Below, piece by piece: positions 37,225 through 45,668 of a stretch of 64,000 nucleotides of DNA. The position numbers were made by a program, and so were the translations under genes. Below the pieces are notes generated by a model that made no database searches, was not told the DNA's origin, and was given only the letters and a program-made list of their open reading frames with translations. The DNA is from Streptomyces sp. cf386 (lineage in GTDB: Bacteria; Actinomycetota; Actinomycetes; Streptomycetales; Streptomycetaceae), in NCBI RefSeq assembly GCF_900103585.1, contig NZ_FNHV01000001.1, positions 389,326 to 453,325 on the forward strand, in the 5' to 3' direction. The first letter of the stretch is position 1, and every line of letters begins with the position of its first letter.

Positions 37225-38249
37225 GCGCATCCTTGCCTTTCGACGAAGCGGGAGACGTCCTCCGGGGCCGGACGCAGTACCCCGTCACGCACCGCGAGCG
37301 CCGTGGCCTGGGCGCGGGAGGCGCAGCCGGTCTTGCGCAGGAGGTGCTCGACGTGGCTGTGCACGGTCCGCGGAGAGAGATAGAGGGCCTGGGCGATGGC
37401 CTGGTTGGTCTGGCCCATCGCGGCCCGCGTCAGTACTTCCAACTCGCGCGGACTCAGTCCGTACGGCAGTTCCATGGGCACCTCGTGGACGACGACCGCC
37501 CGCCGGATCAGTGCCGAGCCGACGGCGCACCGGCGCAGCACCACGCGGCGCCACTCACGGCCGACCGGCCACAGCACCCGTAGCCGCTGCCCGCCGGTGT
37601 GCTCGAACGCCCGGACCAGACAAGCGAAGTCATCGTCCGCGAGGACCTGGGCGGGTCGGTGTCCCGGGAGGTCGACGACGCCTCCGTCGGTGACGAGGTT
37701 CGCCCCCGCCTCCGCCGGCAGGTCGTACAACTCGGCCGGTCGGGCCGTCGGGTCGGCGAGGGCGCCCAGGGCCGGGAGCACCGAGGCGAGCAGCCGGCGC
37801 GCCTCGGTGCCGTAGGCGTTCGTACCCTCCGCGGCCAGGTGGACCAGGCCCACGAGCCGGCCCTCGTGACGCAGCGCTCCCGTCACGCCATCCCGGAAAC
37901 CGGCCGGGCGGACGCGCTCGGCGTAGAACCAGCCGTGCCGGAAGCGCTGCCCGGCGTCCTCGGCGTCCTCGGTGATGGACGGCGGGAGTTCCTGCCGTAC
38001 GACGTTGTCGTACCACGGCGTCCCCACGAACTCGGCGGCCAGCGCCTCGGCGTCCCCCGGTTCGTAGCCGACGCCGGCCACCTGGACGTGGGCGCCGCTC
38101 AGCGGGTCGATCGCCAGCAGGGTGGCGGCGTCGAGCGGCAGGGCGGCAGCGAGCTCGCACAGCGCCTGCGCGCAGGCCGAGGTGGTGTCGCGTTCGCGGG
38201 TGAGCATGCCGATGCGGGCCGCTGCCGCGAGCTGGTGGTGGCTGATCAT
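37221..38249 (-). CDS. LuxR-family regulator with GAF-like sensor
   Basis: 342 aa. The ATG at 38249 has GGAGG five bases upstream; earlier in-frame starts lack one. The C terminus holds the LuxR helix-turn-helix (SPRELEVLTRAAMGQTNQAI, then LSPRTVHSHVEHLLRKTG), about residues 265-325. The N-terminal 200 residues resemble a GAF-type sensor (ACAQALCELAAALPLDAATL; GALRHEGRLVGLVHLAAEG). There is no receiver domain, so the input is probably a ligand. Its stop overlaps the F420-type monooxygenase start. Confidence 0.85.
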   Translation of the reverse strand: MISHHQLAAAARIGMLTRERDTTSACAQALCELAAALPLDAATLLAIDPLSGAHVQVAGVGYEPGDAEALAAEFVGTPWYDNVVRQELPPSITEDAEDAGQRFRHGWFYAERVRPAGFRDGVTGALRHEGRLVGLVHLAAEGTNAYGTEARRLLASVLPALGALADPTARPAELYDLPAEAGANLVTDGGVVDLPGHRPAQVLADDDFACLVRAFEHTGGQRLRVLWPVGREWRRVVLRRCAVGSALIRRAVVVHEVPMELPYGLSPRELEVLTRAAMGQTNQAIAQALYLSPRTVHSHVEHLLRKTGCASRAQATALAVRDGVLRPAPEDVSRFVERQGCA

Positions 38250-38562
38250 GCGGGCCTCCGGGGGCGGGACCACCGGGCGATTGTTTGGGCCCTAACGATA
38301 TGGGTGGGCGGGGCGGTACACAAGGCGTTGCCGGGCCGGTCCCACTTTTCGCCCCCGCCACCCCTACCCCTCCCATCACTGGGGGGCGGAGCCCCCTGGC
38401 GGGGGCGAACCCCCTACGGCCCCGCACCACCCACTCGTCCGCGGCTCCGGCCGCGACGGTCGGTATTTGTACGGATGGCGGCGCGACCTGCCCGGGTCTT
38501 TCCTGTTCGGCACGCACCAACGCCCGGCACACCCCGGGCCCCGTCCCCCGAAGGGCACCGCC
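38250..38562. other. 313-bp divergent intergenic region, LuxR gene / RbsB-type gene
   Basis: No gene is seen. GTTTGGGCCCTAAC at 38283-38296 is a 14-bp near-palindrome (one central-arm mismatch) 34 bp upstream of the LuxR start, a possible operator. The middle (about 38370-38420) is a run of G-rich and C-rich blocks that can fold as hairpins. No clear -35/-10 pair was found for the importer genes. Confidence 0.5.
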
Positions 38563-39612
38563 ATGACCGCATCCCCCTCGCCCGCCTCCCCGACCTCAAG
38601 ACGACGGTTCCTCGCCTGGTCCGGCGTGTCCGTCGCCACCGCCGCGCTGGCCGCCGCCGGATGTTCGGCGCCGGACGACGGAACCGGCTCGGCGCAGGCC
38701 GCGGCATCCGGCGGACCGTCGGGCAAGCTCACCAGGATCGGCCTGGACTACCCCTTCACCCAACTCCCGCTCTACTCGACCCTGGTGAAGCTCTCCACGG
38801 CCGCCGCCGAGCAGCACCGCATCTCGCTGCTGACCACGAGCGACGCGGGCAACGCCGACACCCAGGCCACCAACCTCAACGCCTGGGTCGCCCAGAAGGT
38901 CCCGGCCATCGTGTCGTTCCCGATGGTCTTCGAGGCGACGGAGTCCATCGCCAAGGCGGCGCTGGACGCGGGGCTGATCTGGGTGACGTACGGCGGATCG
39001 CTTGAGCACCAGAGCGCCGACATCCAGTTCAGCTTCGTCGAGGGCGGAACGCTGCTCGGAGAGGCCGCCGCCAAGTGGGCGCGCGAACGGCTCGGCGGCA
39101 AGGGCAAGGTCGCCTTCCTCACCGACAGCACCATCCAGCTGGGCCGCGAGCGCACCAAGGGCATGATCGACGCCTTCACCAAGAACGCGCCCGGCGTCGA
39201 CGTCGTCGCCCAGGAGCAGGCCATCGACCCGGACACCGGCCTGTCCAAGTCCCGCGCCATCCTCGCCAAGCACCCCGACCTCAACATCGTCCTCGGTGTC
39301 ACGGACGCCGCGGCGTACGGCGGGTTCAAGGCACTCCAGCAGACCGGGCGGGCGAAGGACGACGCCAAGACCTTCGTCGGCGGGCAGGACGGCTCGGCAC
39401 CCTCCCTCCTCGCGATCAAGCAGGGCACCTTCTACCGCGCCTCCGCCGCCCTCGCGCCCAAGGACATCGCCGCCGCCATCGTGGACGTGCCGCGCGCGGT
39501 CGCCGCGGGGAAGGCCGACGCGAGCGCCCAGGTGCCGATCACTCTCGTCCAGCGCGCGGACACCGCCCGGATCGACGCCCTGCTCGCCCAGAACGCACAG
39601 GGCTGGTCATGA
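38563..39612 (+). CDS. RbsB-type substrate-binding lipoprotein (Tat signal)
   Basis: 349 aa. The ATG at 38563 (GAAGGG upstream) is preferred, since it opens a twin-arginine lipoprotein signal: SRRRFLAWSGVSVATAALAA, then lipobox AAGC. The mature part is a periplasmic-binding protein type 1 fold (SFPMVFEATESIAKAALDAG; GKGKVAFLTDSTIQLGRERT; LNIVLGVTDAAAYGGFKALQ). It is the receptor for the RbsA-like ATPase and RbsC-like permease that follow with overlapping starts. Ligand uncertain: a sugar, polyol or nucleoside; the amidohydrolase downstream is a hint but not decisive. Confidence 0.88.
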   Translation: MTASPSPASPTSRRRFLAWSGVSVATAALAAAGCSAPDDGTGSAQAAASGGPSGKLTRIGLDYPFTQLPLYSTLVKLSTAAAEQHRISLLTTSDAGNADTQATNLNAWVAQKVPAIVSFPMVFEATESIAKAALDAGLIWVTYGGSLEHQSADIQFSFVEGGTLLGEAAAKWARERLGGKGKVAFLTDSTIQLGRERTKGMIDAFTKNAPGVDVVAQEQAIDPDTGLSKSRAILAKHPDLNIVLGVTDAAAYGGFKALQQTGRAKDDAKTFVGGQDGSAPSLLAIKQGTFYRASAALAPKDIAAAIVDVPRAVAAGKADASAQVPITLVQRADTARIDALLAQNAQGWS

Positions 39613-41297
39613 CAGCGGTCACCAACCTCCACATCCAGGGTCTGAGCAAGTCCTTCGGCGGCGTTCGGGCGTTGGACGGAGTGGACCTGACCGTCCCGGC
39701 GGGCCAGGTGCACGCCCTCCTCGGGCACAACGGCGCAGGCAAGTCCACGCTCATCAAGTGCCTCGGCGGCGCCTTCCCGCCGGACGCGGGGACGATCGAG
39801 GTGGGCGGGACGGCGTACACGCGGCTGACTCCCCGCGAGTCCATCGCCGCCGGCGTGGCGATCATCTTCCAGACGCTCAGCGTCGTGGACTCCCTCACGG
39901 TCGCCGAGAACATCTTCCTCGGCCAGGAGTGGACCCGGTTCGGCCGCATCGACCGGCGCGCCCAGGAAGAGGTCGCCGACGGGCTGCTGCGGCGGGTCGC
40001 GGCCAGTTGTTCGCCCCGTGACCGGGTGGGCGAACTGCCCACGGGGCAGCGGCAGTTGGTCGAGATCGCGAAGGCCCTCAGCCGCAGCGCCTCGGTCCTC
40101 GTCCTCGACGAACCGACCGCCGCGCTCTCCGGCGCCGAGAGCGACGCCCTGGCCGCACGGGTCGAGGACCTGCGGGCCCAGGGGCTGGCCATCGTCTACG
40201 TCACGCACCTGCTGAGCGAAGTGGAACGGCTCGCGGATGCGGTGACCGTGCTGCGGGACGGGCGTGTGGCCCATCAGTCGGGGGTGGCGGGGCAGACGCG
40301 GGGTGAGCTGGTCGAGGCGATCGTCGGTCGGACGGACGCCTCGCAGGGCGTCGCTTCGAGCCTCTCGCCGGGCCCGGCTGCGGGGCTCTCGCAGGCGACC
40401 CGTCCGGCGACCGGGGACGACAACGCCCCGCGCCCCGCGCGCCTGACCGTGGACGGCCTGCGCGGCCCCGGCTTCGGACCGGTCGACGTCCGCGTCGACT
40501 CGGGCGAGATCGTCGGGCTGTACGGGCTCATCGGCTCCGGTCGTACTCGACTGCTGGAGACCCTGTTCGGCAGACGCCGCGCCTCGGGCGGAACCGTACG
40601 GATCGGAGAGCGGGCCGTCGTGGCGACCCGCCCGGCCGACGCGCTGGCCGCGGGCATCGCCCTCGTACCGGCGGACCGGCGCAGACAGGGCCTGTTCCCC
40701 TCGCTCAGCGCCCAGGACAACACCCTGCTGCCGACGGTCCGTTCACTCGCCCGGCACGGTGTGCGGGCGCTCGGTGCCGAGCGACGCGTCTTCGGCGCGC
40801 TGTCCGACGCGGTGGGCCTGCGTCCGACCCGGCCACGGCTGCCGGCGGCCGCGTTCTCCGGCGGCAACCAGCAGAAGCTGGTCCTGGGCCGGTGGATCAA
40901 CGCGGCGCGCACCGTGGACGTACTGCTCCTCGACGAGCCGACGCAGGGCGTCGACGTCGGTGCGCGTCAGGAGATCTACGGGGTGCTCTCCTCGCTCGCC
41001 GAACAGCACGGCACCGCTGTGCTGTTCGCCTCCAGCGACCCCGAGGAGATCGTCGCACTGGCCCACCGCTGTCTGATCGTCTCCGGCGGCCGGGTCGTCG
41101 GCGAGCTGAGCGGAGCCGAACTCACGGAGACGGCACTGCTGTCGGCCGTACATCACACGGCGCCGGCGCCGTCCGGCGGAAGCGCGCCGGCCGAAGAACT
41201 CACGGCGCCCACCTGTCCTCCGCCAACAGACAGCGCCGCACGCACCCAAGACCCCACCGCACCCGACAGGCCCGCCGCCCCCGAAGGAGCACCATGA
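39609..41297 (+). CDS. RbsA/MglA-type double ABC ATPase
   Basis: 562 aa, ATG overlapping the SBP stop (ATGA). Two ABC domains are fused. The first has a canonical Walker A (LLGHNGAGKSTLIKC), a signature-like region (LPTGQRQLVEIAKAL) and Walker B (VLVLDEPTAAL). The second has the degenerate P-loop typical of RbsA (GLIGSGRTRLLETLFGRR), FSGGNQQKLVLGRW and VLLLDEPTQGVDVGA. A Pro/Thr-rich tail of about 40 residues is extra. It powers the adjacent permease. Confidence 0.92.
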   Translation: MTAVTNLHIQGLSKSFGGVRALDGVDLTVPAGQVHALLGHNGAGKSTLIKCLGGAFPPDAGTIEVGGTAYTRLTPRESIAAGVAIIFQTLSVVDSLTVAENIFLGQEWTRFGRIDRRAQEEVADGLLRRVAASCSPRDRVGELPTGQRQLVEIAKALSRSASVLVLDEPTAALSGAESDALAARVEDLRAQGLAIVYVTHLLSEVERLADAVTVLRDGRVAHQSGVAGQTRGELVEAIVGRTDASQGVASSLSPGPAAGLSQATRPATGDDNAPRPARLTVDGLRGPGFGPVDVRVDSGEIVGLYGLIGSGRTRLLETLFGRRRASGGTVRIGERAVVATRPADALAAGIALVPADRRRQGLFPSLSAQDNTLLPTVRSLARHGVRALGAERRVFGALSDAVGLRPTRPRLPAAAFSGGNQQKLVLGRWINAARTVDVLLLDEPTQGVDVGARQEIYGVLSSLAEQHGTAVLFASSDPEEIVALAHRCLIVSGGRVVGELSGAELTETALLSAVHHTAPAPSGGSAPAEELTAPTCPPPTDSAARTQDPTAPDRPAAPEGAP

Positions 41298-42328
41298 CCA
41301 CCGCCACCAAGGGCTCCGCTCCCAGCCCCACGGGCCCCACGACCACCACCCTCACCAGCCGCCGGCTGCCCTCCCCCGGCACCTTCACCGAGACCGGCCT
41401 GACCACCCTGCGGCGTCACCCCCTGCTCGCCGTACTCCTCCTCATGGTCCTGGTCTTCCAACTGACCACCGGCAGCTTCCTCGACGCGGGCAACCTGCGC
41501 GGGATCGCCACCGACGCCGCCACGCTCGCCATCGTCGCGGTGCCGCTGGCGCTGCTGGTGATCAGCGGCTACCTCGATCTGTCGGTCGGCTCCACGCTCG
41601 CCCTGGGCGGGCTGGTGGCGGGCTGGCTCGCCGGGTCGCAGACGCAGTCACCGGTCGTCGCCGTGCTGGGCGCGCTGGTGGCGGGTGCGGCGGTGGGCGC
41701 CGTGAACGGCGTGCTGTGTTGCTACCTGGGACTGTCCGCCTTCATCGTGACGCTGGGCATGCTGACGGCCGTACGGGGACTCGCCCAGCAACTCTTCCCG
41801 CTGCCGCTGAGCGGTTTCGGATCCGGGTTCGCCTGGCTGGGCGGGTCACGGATCGCCGGCATCGACGCGCCGGTCCTCATCGCGGTGCTCGTGCTCGTGG
41901 CGGGCGCGCTGTTCCTGGCGCTCACCCCGGCCGGGCGGCACGTCTTCGCCATCGGCGTCAACCGGGAGGCCGCCCACCTCTCCGGCATCGACGTCCGCCG
42001 TACGCCGTTCACGCTGTTCGTCGTCACGGGTGTCGCCGCCGCCCTCGCCGGGGCCATCAAGGCATCCGTGCTGGACAGTGTCGTCGCCGGGACCTCGGGC
42101 GCCGGGTTCGAGCTGACCGTACTGACCGCCGTCCTGCTCGGCGGGGTCGCTCTGACGGGCGGCTCGGGCTCCGTCTTCGGAGTGCTGCTCGGCGTGCTCT
42201 TCCTCGGCTGCCTCCAGAACGGCCTCACGCTGCTGAACGTGCCCACGTTCTGGCAGCAGATGGCGCAGGGAACCGCCCTGGTGGCGGGCGCGGCGCTCGC
42301 CTACTTCGGTCCGCGGCAGACGCGATGA
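41294..42328 (+). CDS. RbsC-type ABC permease
   Basis: 344 aa, ATG overlapping the ATPase stop (ATGA) and preceded by GAAGGAG. About ten hydrophobic segments (HPLLAVLLLMVLVFQLTTGS; VVAVLGALVAGAAVGAVNGV) and the family motif SGYLDLSVGSTLALGGLVAG, plus GGSGSVFGVLLGVLFLG, place it in the BPD_transp_2 group (ribose/galactose/autoinducer permeases). A cytosolic N-terminal leader of about 40 Thr/Pro-rich residues precedes the first helix. Confidence 0.92.
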   Translation: MTTATKGSAPSPTGPTTTTLTSRRLPSPGTFTETGLTTLRRHPLLAVLLLMVLVFQLTTGSFLDAGNLRGIATDAATLAIVAVPLALLVISGYLDLSVGSTLALGGLVAGWLAGSQTQSPVVAVLGALVAGAAVGAVNGVLCCYLGLSAFIVTLGMLTAVRGLAQQLFPLPLSGFGSGFAWLGGSRIAGIDAPVLIAVLVLVAGALFLALTPAGRHVFAIGVNREAAHLSGIDVRRTPFTLFVVTGVAAALAGAIKASVLDSVVAGTSGAGFELTVLTAVLLGGVALTGGSGSVFGVLLGVLFLGCLQNGLTLLNVPTFWQQMAQGTALVAGAALAYFGPRQTR

Positions 42329-42412
42329 CCGCCCCACCCACGATGACCATCCACGACTCCCCCCCCCAGACATGACCACCCACAACTCCCCCACCGCACG
42401 GAAGGGCCCCGC

Positions 42413-44158
42413 GTGAGCGACACCACCCCCATCCCCACTCCCACCCCCGCTCGCCCTCCCATCCCCGCTCCCCCTCCCACCCTCGTCCTGACCGGCGGTC
42501 AGGTCCTCACCGTCGACGCCGGTTTCACGGTCGCCGAAGGCGTCGCCGTGCGCGGACGCGACATCGTCGCCGTCGGCAGTGACGCCGAGATGCGTGCCCT
42601 GGCCGGGCCCGGCACGCGCGTCGTCGAACTCCACGGCGGGACCGTGCTGCCCGGCATCAACGACTCGCATCTGCACGGAGCCGCGTACGGCCTGGCCAAG
42701 CCGCCCTTCGCCCTGGACGTCGGCAATCCGGCGGTGGGGACGATCGCCGGCATCGCTTCGGTCGTGGAGCGGGCCGTGCGCGCGTCCCGCCCCGGTGAGT
42801 GGATCGTCGGGCTCGGCTGGGACGCCGGATACCTCGCGGAGTGTCTGGCCGATCCGCAGCGCTTCCCGCACCGCCGGGACCTGGACGCCGTGGCGCCCGA
42901 CAACCCGGTCTGTCTGACCGACTTCTCCCAGCACATGGTGTGGGTCAACAGCGCGGCCCTGCGCGTCTGTGGGGTCGACGCGAGCAGCGCGCCACCGCCC
43001 GGCGGTGTCATCGACCTGGACCCTGACGGGCGGCCCACCGGCATCCTGCGGGAGGCGGCCGGGAAACTCGTCCAGGCCGCGCTCCCCTCCCCCACCGTCG
43101 GCCGGCGCCGCCAGGCCATCCAGGCGGTGGTGCGGGAGCTGCACGCGCGCGGCATCACCAGCTACACCGAGCCGGGCCTCGGCCCCGGCGGTGCGGAGAC
43201 CCTGTTCGGCGGTCTGAGCACCGACAACTGGACGGCGTACGCCGAACTCGCCGAGGAGGGTCAACTCGACGCCCGGGTCAGTGTGTTGCTGCTGCCCGCG
43301 CCCATGGGCGGCTCGGCGGACGACGTACGCAAGGGGCTGGCCGAGCTGCGTCGGCCGGAGTCGGCGGACCCCCGGTTGCTGCGGGCGATCGGCGTAAAGA
43401 TCTTCGGCGACGGGGTGCCGCCGAACCGTACGGCTTGGATGAACGAACCGTACGCCGACGGTGGCCACGGCGCGCTGTGCGTGCACGGCACCACCCCGGC
43501 ACTCCAGGTCGCCGAACTGCGCGAGATGATCCGGCTGGCGCACGAGGCCGGCTTCCAGCTGGGTGTGCACGTCACGGGGGACCGGGCCATCGACACGGTC
43601 GTGGACGCCTTCGTCGCCGCGAACGCCGCCGCGCCCCGCCCGGACGCCCGGCACTACGTCATCCACGGCGACTTCATCGGCGCCGGCAGCCTCGCCAAGC
43701 TGGCCGCGCACGGTTACGGCGTCAACATGAACCCGGCCATCAAGTGGACCATCTCCGACCTGATGGACGAGGTCATCGGCACCGATCGCTCCGCCTATCA
43801 GTGGCCCGTGCGCTCCGCCGTCGAGGCCGGGGTCGCGGTCTGCGCCAGCTCCGACGCGCCGATCACCGCGCCCGACTGGCGGCAGGGCGTGGCCGCGATG
43901 ATGCTGCGGGAGTCGAAGGCGAGCGGGCGGCAGAGCGGCCCGGAGCAGTGTGTGGGCCTGGCCGAGGCCCTGCGGGCGTACACGGTCAATCCGGCCCGGC
44001 AGGACTTCGCCGAGGAGTGGAAGGGGTCCGTCGAGGTCGGCAAGGTCGCGGACCTCTGTGTCCTGGACCGTCCGCTGCTGGACCTGGACCCGCACATGAT
44101 CACGGACGCGGAGGTGGTGATGACGGTGTTCGACGGGCGGGTCGTGCACGAGCGTTGA
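42413..44158 (+). CDS. Amidohydrolase, YtcJ-like
   Basis: 581 aa from a GTG at 42413 with GGAAGGG upstream. After a Pro-rich start it shows VLTGGQVLTVDAGFTVAEGV and LPGINDSHLHGAA (metal-binding HxH), ITSYTEPGLG, HVTGDRAIDT and a late Asp motif (AVCASSDAPITAPDW): the amidohydrolase-3 pattern. It follows the importer after 84 bp and so is likely co-transcribed, suggesting that the imported compound contains a hydrolysable amide or similar bond. No close substrate prediction is possible. Confidence 0.85.
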   Translation: MSDTTPIPTPTPARPPIPAPPPTLVLTGGQVLTVDAGFTVAEGVAVRGRDIVAVGSDAEMRALAGPGTRVVELHGGTVLPGINDSHLHGAAYGLAKPPFALDVGNPAVGTIAGIASVVERAVRASRPGEWIVGLGWDAGYLAECLADPQRFPHRRDLDAVAPDNPVCLTDFSQHMVWVNSAALRVCGVDASSAPPPGGVIDLDPDGRPTGILREAAGKLVQAALPSPTVGRRRQAIQAVVRELHARGITSYTEPGLGPGGAETLFGGLSTDNWTAYAELAEEGQLDARVSVLLLPAPMGGSADDVRKGLAELRRPESADPRLLRAIGVKIFGDGVPPNRTAWMNEPYADGGHGALCVHGTTPALQVAELREMIRLAHEAGFQLGVHVTGDRAIDTVVDAFVAANAAAPRPDARHYVIHGDFIGAGSLAKLAAHGYGVNMNPAIKWTISDLMDEVIGTDRSAYQWPVRSAVEAGVAVCASSDAPITAPDWRQGVAAMMLRESKASGRQSGPEQCVGLAEALRAYTVNPARQDFAEEWKGSVEVGKVADLCVLDRPLLDLDPHMITDAEVVMTVFDGRVVHER

Positions 44159-44285
44159 GGGCTCCGCCTGCCGCCTGCTCCACCCTCTGCTCCACCTTCC
44201 GCTCCACCTTTTCGAAAGCATGGCCGCGCACCGGTGACGCCGCTACCGTGATCGACCGATCTTCCGCGCGGCAGAAGGAGTGACG

Positions 44286-45344
44286 GTGGGCGCAGTCGGG
44301 TCGAGGGTCGTGTTGGTCACCGGTGGCAGCGGGTTCGTCGGCAGCCATCTGGTCAAACGGCTTCTGGAGCGGGGGTACCAGGTCCACAGCACCGTGCGGA
44401 GCACCGCCGACACGGCGAAGATGCGCCCGCTGCGGGAGTTGCAGGAGACACACCCCGGCCGACTGTCCCTGTTCGAGGCGGACTTGCTGAAGGAAGGCGC
44501 CTTCGACGAGGCGATGAGCGGCTGCCGGGTGGTGTTCCATGTGGCGTCGCCGTTCCGCATGCCGGAGAAGATCAAGGACGGCCGCCGGGACATGGTCGAC
44601 CCGGCGCTGCTCGGCACGCGCAACGTGCTGGCCGCCATCGAGCGGACACCCACGGTCGAGAAGCTCGTCCTCACATCGACCGTGGGCGCGATCTTCGGCG
44701 ACTACGCCGACGTCCTGGCCATGGACGACGCCGTGCTGTCGGAGCGGTACTTCAACACCACCAGCACGGTGGAGAACAACCCCTACCACTACGCCAAGAC
44801 GGTCGCGGAGCGCGCTGCCTGGGACGCGGAGGCCGCGCAGGGCCGCTGGCAGATGGTGGCGGTCAACCCCGGCCTGATCCTGGGCCCTTCCCTCACGCCC
44901 GCCTCGGAGTCCGGCAGCCTGTTCCTGCTGGAGGAGCTGTTCAAGGGTTACTTCTTCTACGGCGCCCCGGACTTCAGCTTCACCACGGTGGACGTGCGCG
45001 ACGTCGCCCACGCCCACATCGCGGCAGCGGAGAACCCGGACGCCAAGGGCCGTTACATCCTCGCCGCCCCGACCATGACGTCGTTCCACGAGATGGCCCG
45101 CATCCTCCGGAGCCGCCGCCCCCGCGACCTCCGCCTCCCGCGCGCCGCGCTCCCGCACTGGCCCGTACGCGTCCTGGGCCCGGCCTTCGGGCTGACGCAG
45201 GACTACATCCGGGGGCACCTCGGCATCCGCTTCCGGGTGGACAACAGCCGGAGCGTGAACGAACTCGGCGTCACCTACCGCCCGATCGAGCAGACGGTCC
45301 TCGATCATTACGCGGCGTGGCGGAGTCAACGCGCCGCGAAGTGA
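44286..45344 (+). CDS. NAD(P)-dependent epimerase/dehydratase, dihydroflavonol-reductase-like
   Basis: 352 aa. I chose the GTG at 44286, five bases after GGAG; the GTG at 44280 overlaps that SD. An extended SDR with VTGGSGFVGSHLVKRLLERG (nucleotide binding) and YHYAKTVAERAAW (catalytic YxxxK); RIR-like substrate region and HVASPF fit DFR/anthocyanidin-reductase-like bacterial proteins. It has its own 127-bp upstream gap and is probably monocistronic. Substrate unknown. Confidence 0.85.
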   Translation: MGAVGSRVVLVTGGSGFVGSHLVKRLLERGYQVHSTVRSTADTAKMRPLRELQETHPGRLSLFEADLLKEGAFDEAMSGCRVVFHVASPFRMPEKIKDGRRDMVDPALLGTRNVLAAIERTPTVEKLVLTSTVGAIFGDYADVLAMDDAVLSERYFNTTSTVENNPYHYAKTVAERAAWDAEAAQGRWQMVAVNPGLILGPSLTPASESGSLFLLEELFKGYFFYGAPDFSFTTVDVRDVAHAHIAAAENPDAKGRYILAAPTMTSFHEMARILRSRRPRDLRLPRAALPHWPVRVLGPAFGLTQDYIRGHLGIRFRVDNSRSVNELGVTYRPIEQTVLDHYAAWRSQRAAK

Positions 45345-45449
45345 ATCCGGCCGTCCGTCCACACGGAGCGTCGAAGGTCACAAAAACGTATCGGACATTT
45401 CACACGTCAACCTTCACGTGAGTCACACAAGTTGGTTAGGTTACGCCTA

Positions 45450-45493
45450 GGCCGCACGACGACCTCCGGCGAACCCCGTCGGGACGTGCGGCC
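45450..45493 (+). other. Nine-base-pair leader hairpin upstream of the riboswitch
   Basis: GGCCGCACG (45450-45458) pairs exactly with CGTGCGGCC (45485-45493), with more pairing possible inside the loop. It directly abuts the riboswitch P1 stem, sharing a base at 45493, and lies after a likely promoter (TTAGGT near 45437). It could protect the transcript end or compete with P1. Confidence 0.6.
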
Positions 45494-45647
45494 TCCGCCG
45501 AGTCCGGTGCCTCCATAGGGGCCACTGGAGCCGGGGACCCAACCGAACTTGGGGTGAATCGGCCCAACTGCCCTTCGGGGCAAGGGCCGTAGGGCACACC
45601 TTCCGGAACCGATCGCCCGAACCCGTCAGCTAACTCGGTAGGCGGAG
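45493..45647 (+). ncRNA. c-di-AMP (ydaO-yuaA) riboswitch
   Basis: P1 arms CTCCGCC (45493-45499) and GGCGGAG (45641-45647) enclose the hallmark segments GAGCCGGGGACCCAACC, GGGGTGAATCGG and CCCGTCAGCTAACTCGGTAG, which I recognise from actinobacterial ydaO-yuaA leaders. By precedent this RNA turns off expression when c-di-AMP is high and stands before cell-wall hydrolase and resuscitation factor genes. Here it ends 21 bases before the NlpC/P60-type start, with the ribosome site GGAAGGAG in between, so control of terminator or RBS access is possible. Confidence 0.9.
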
Positions 45648-45668
45648 TACGGAAGGAGTACGTCGCCC

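Noticed and set aside
38370..38420. G-rich/C-rich blocks as a repeat element or G-quadruplex
   Set aside because: Common in Streptomyces intergenic DNA and without a regular unit.
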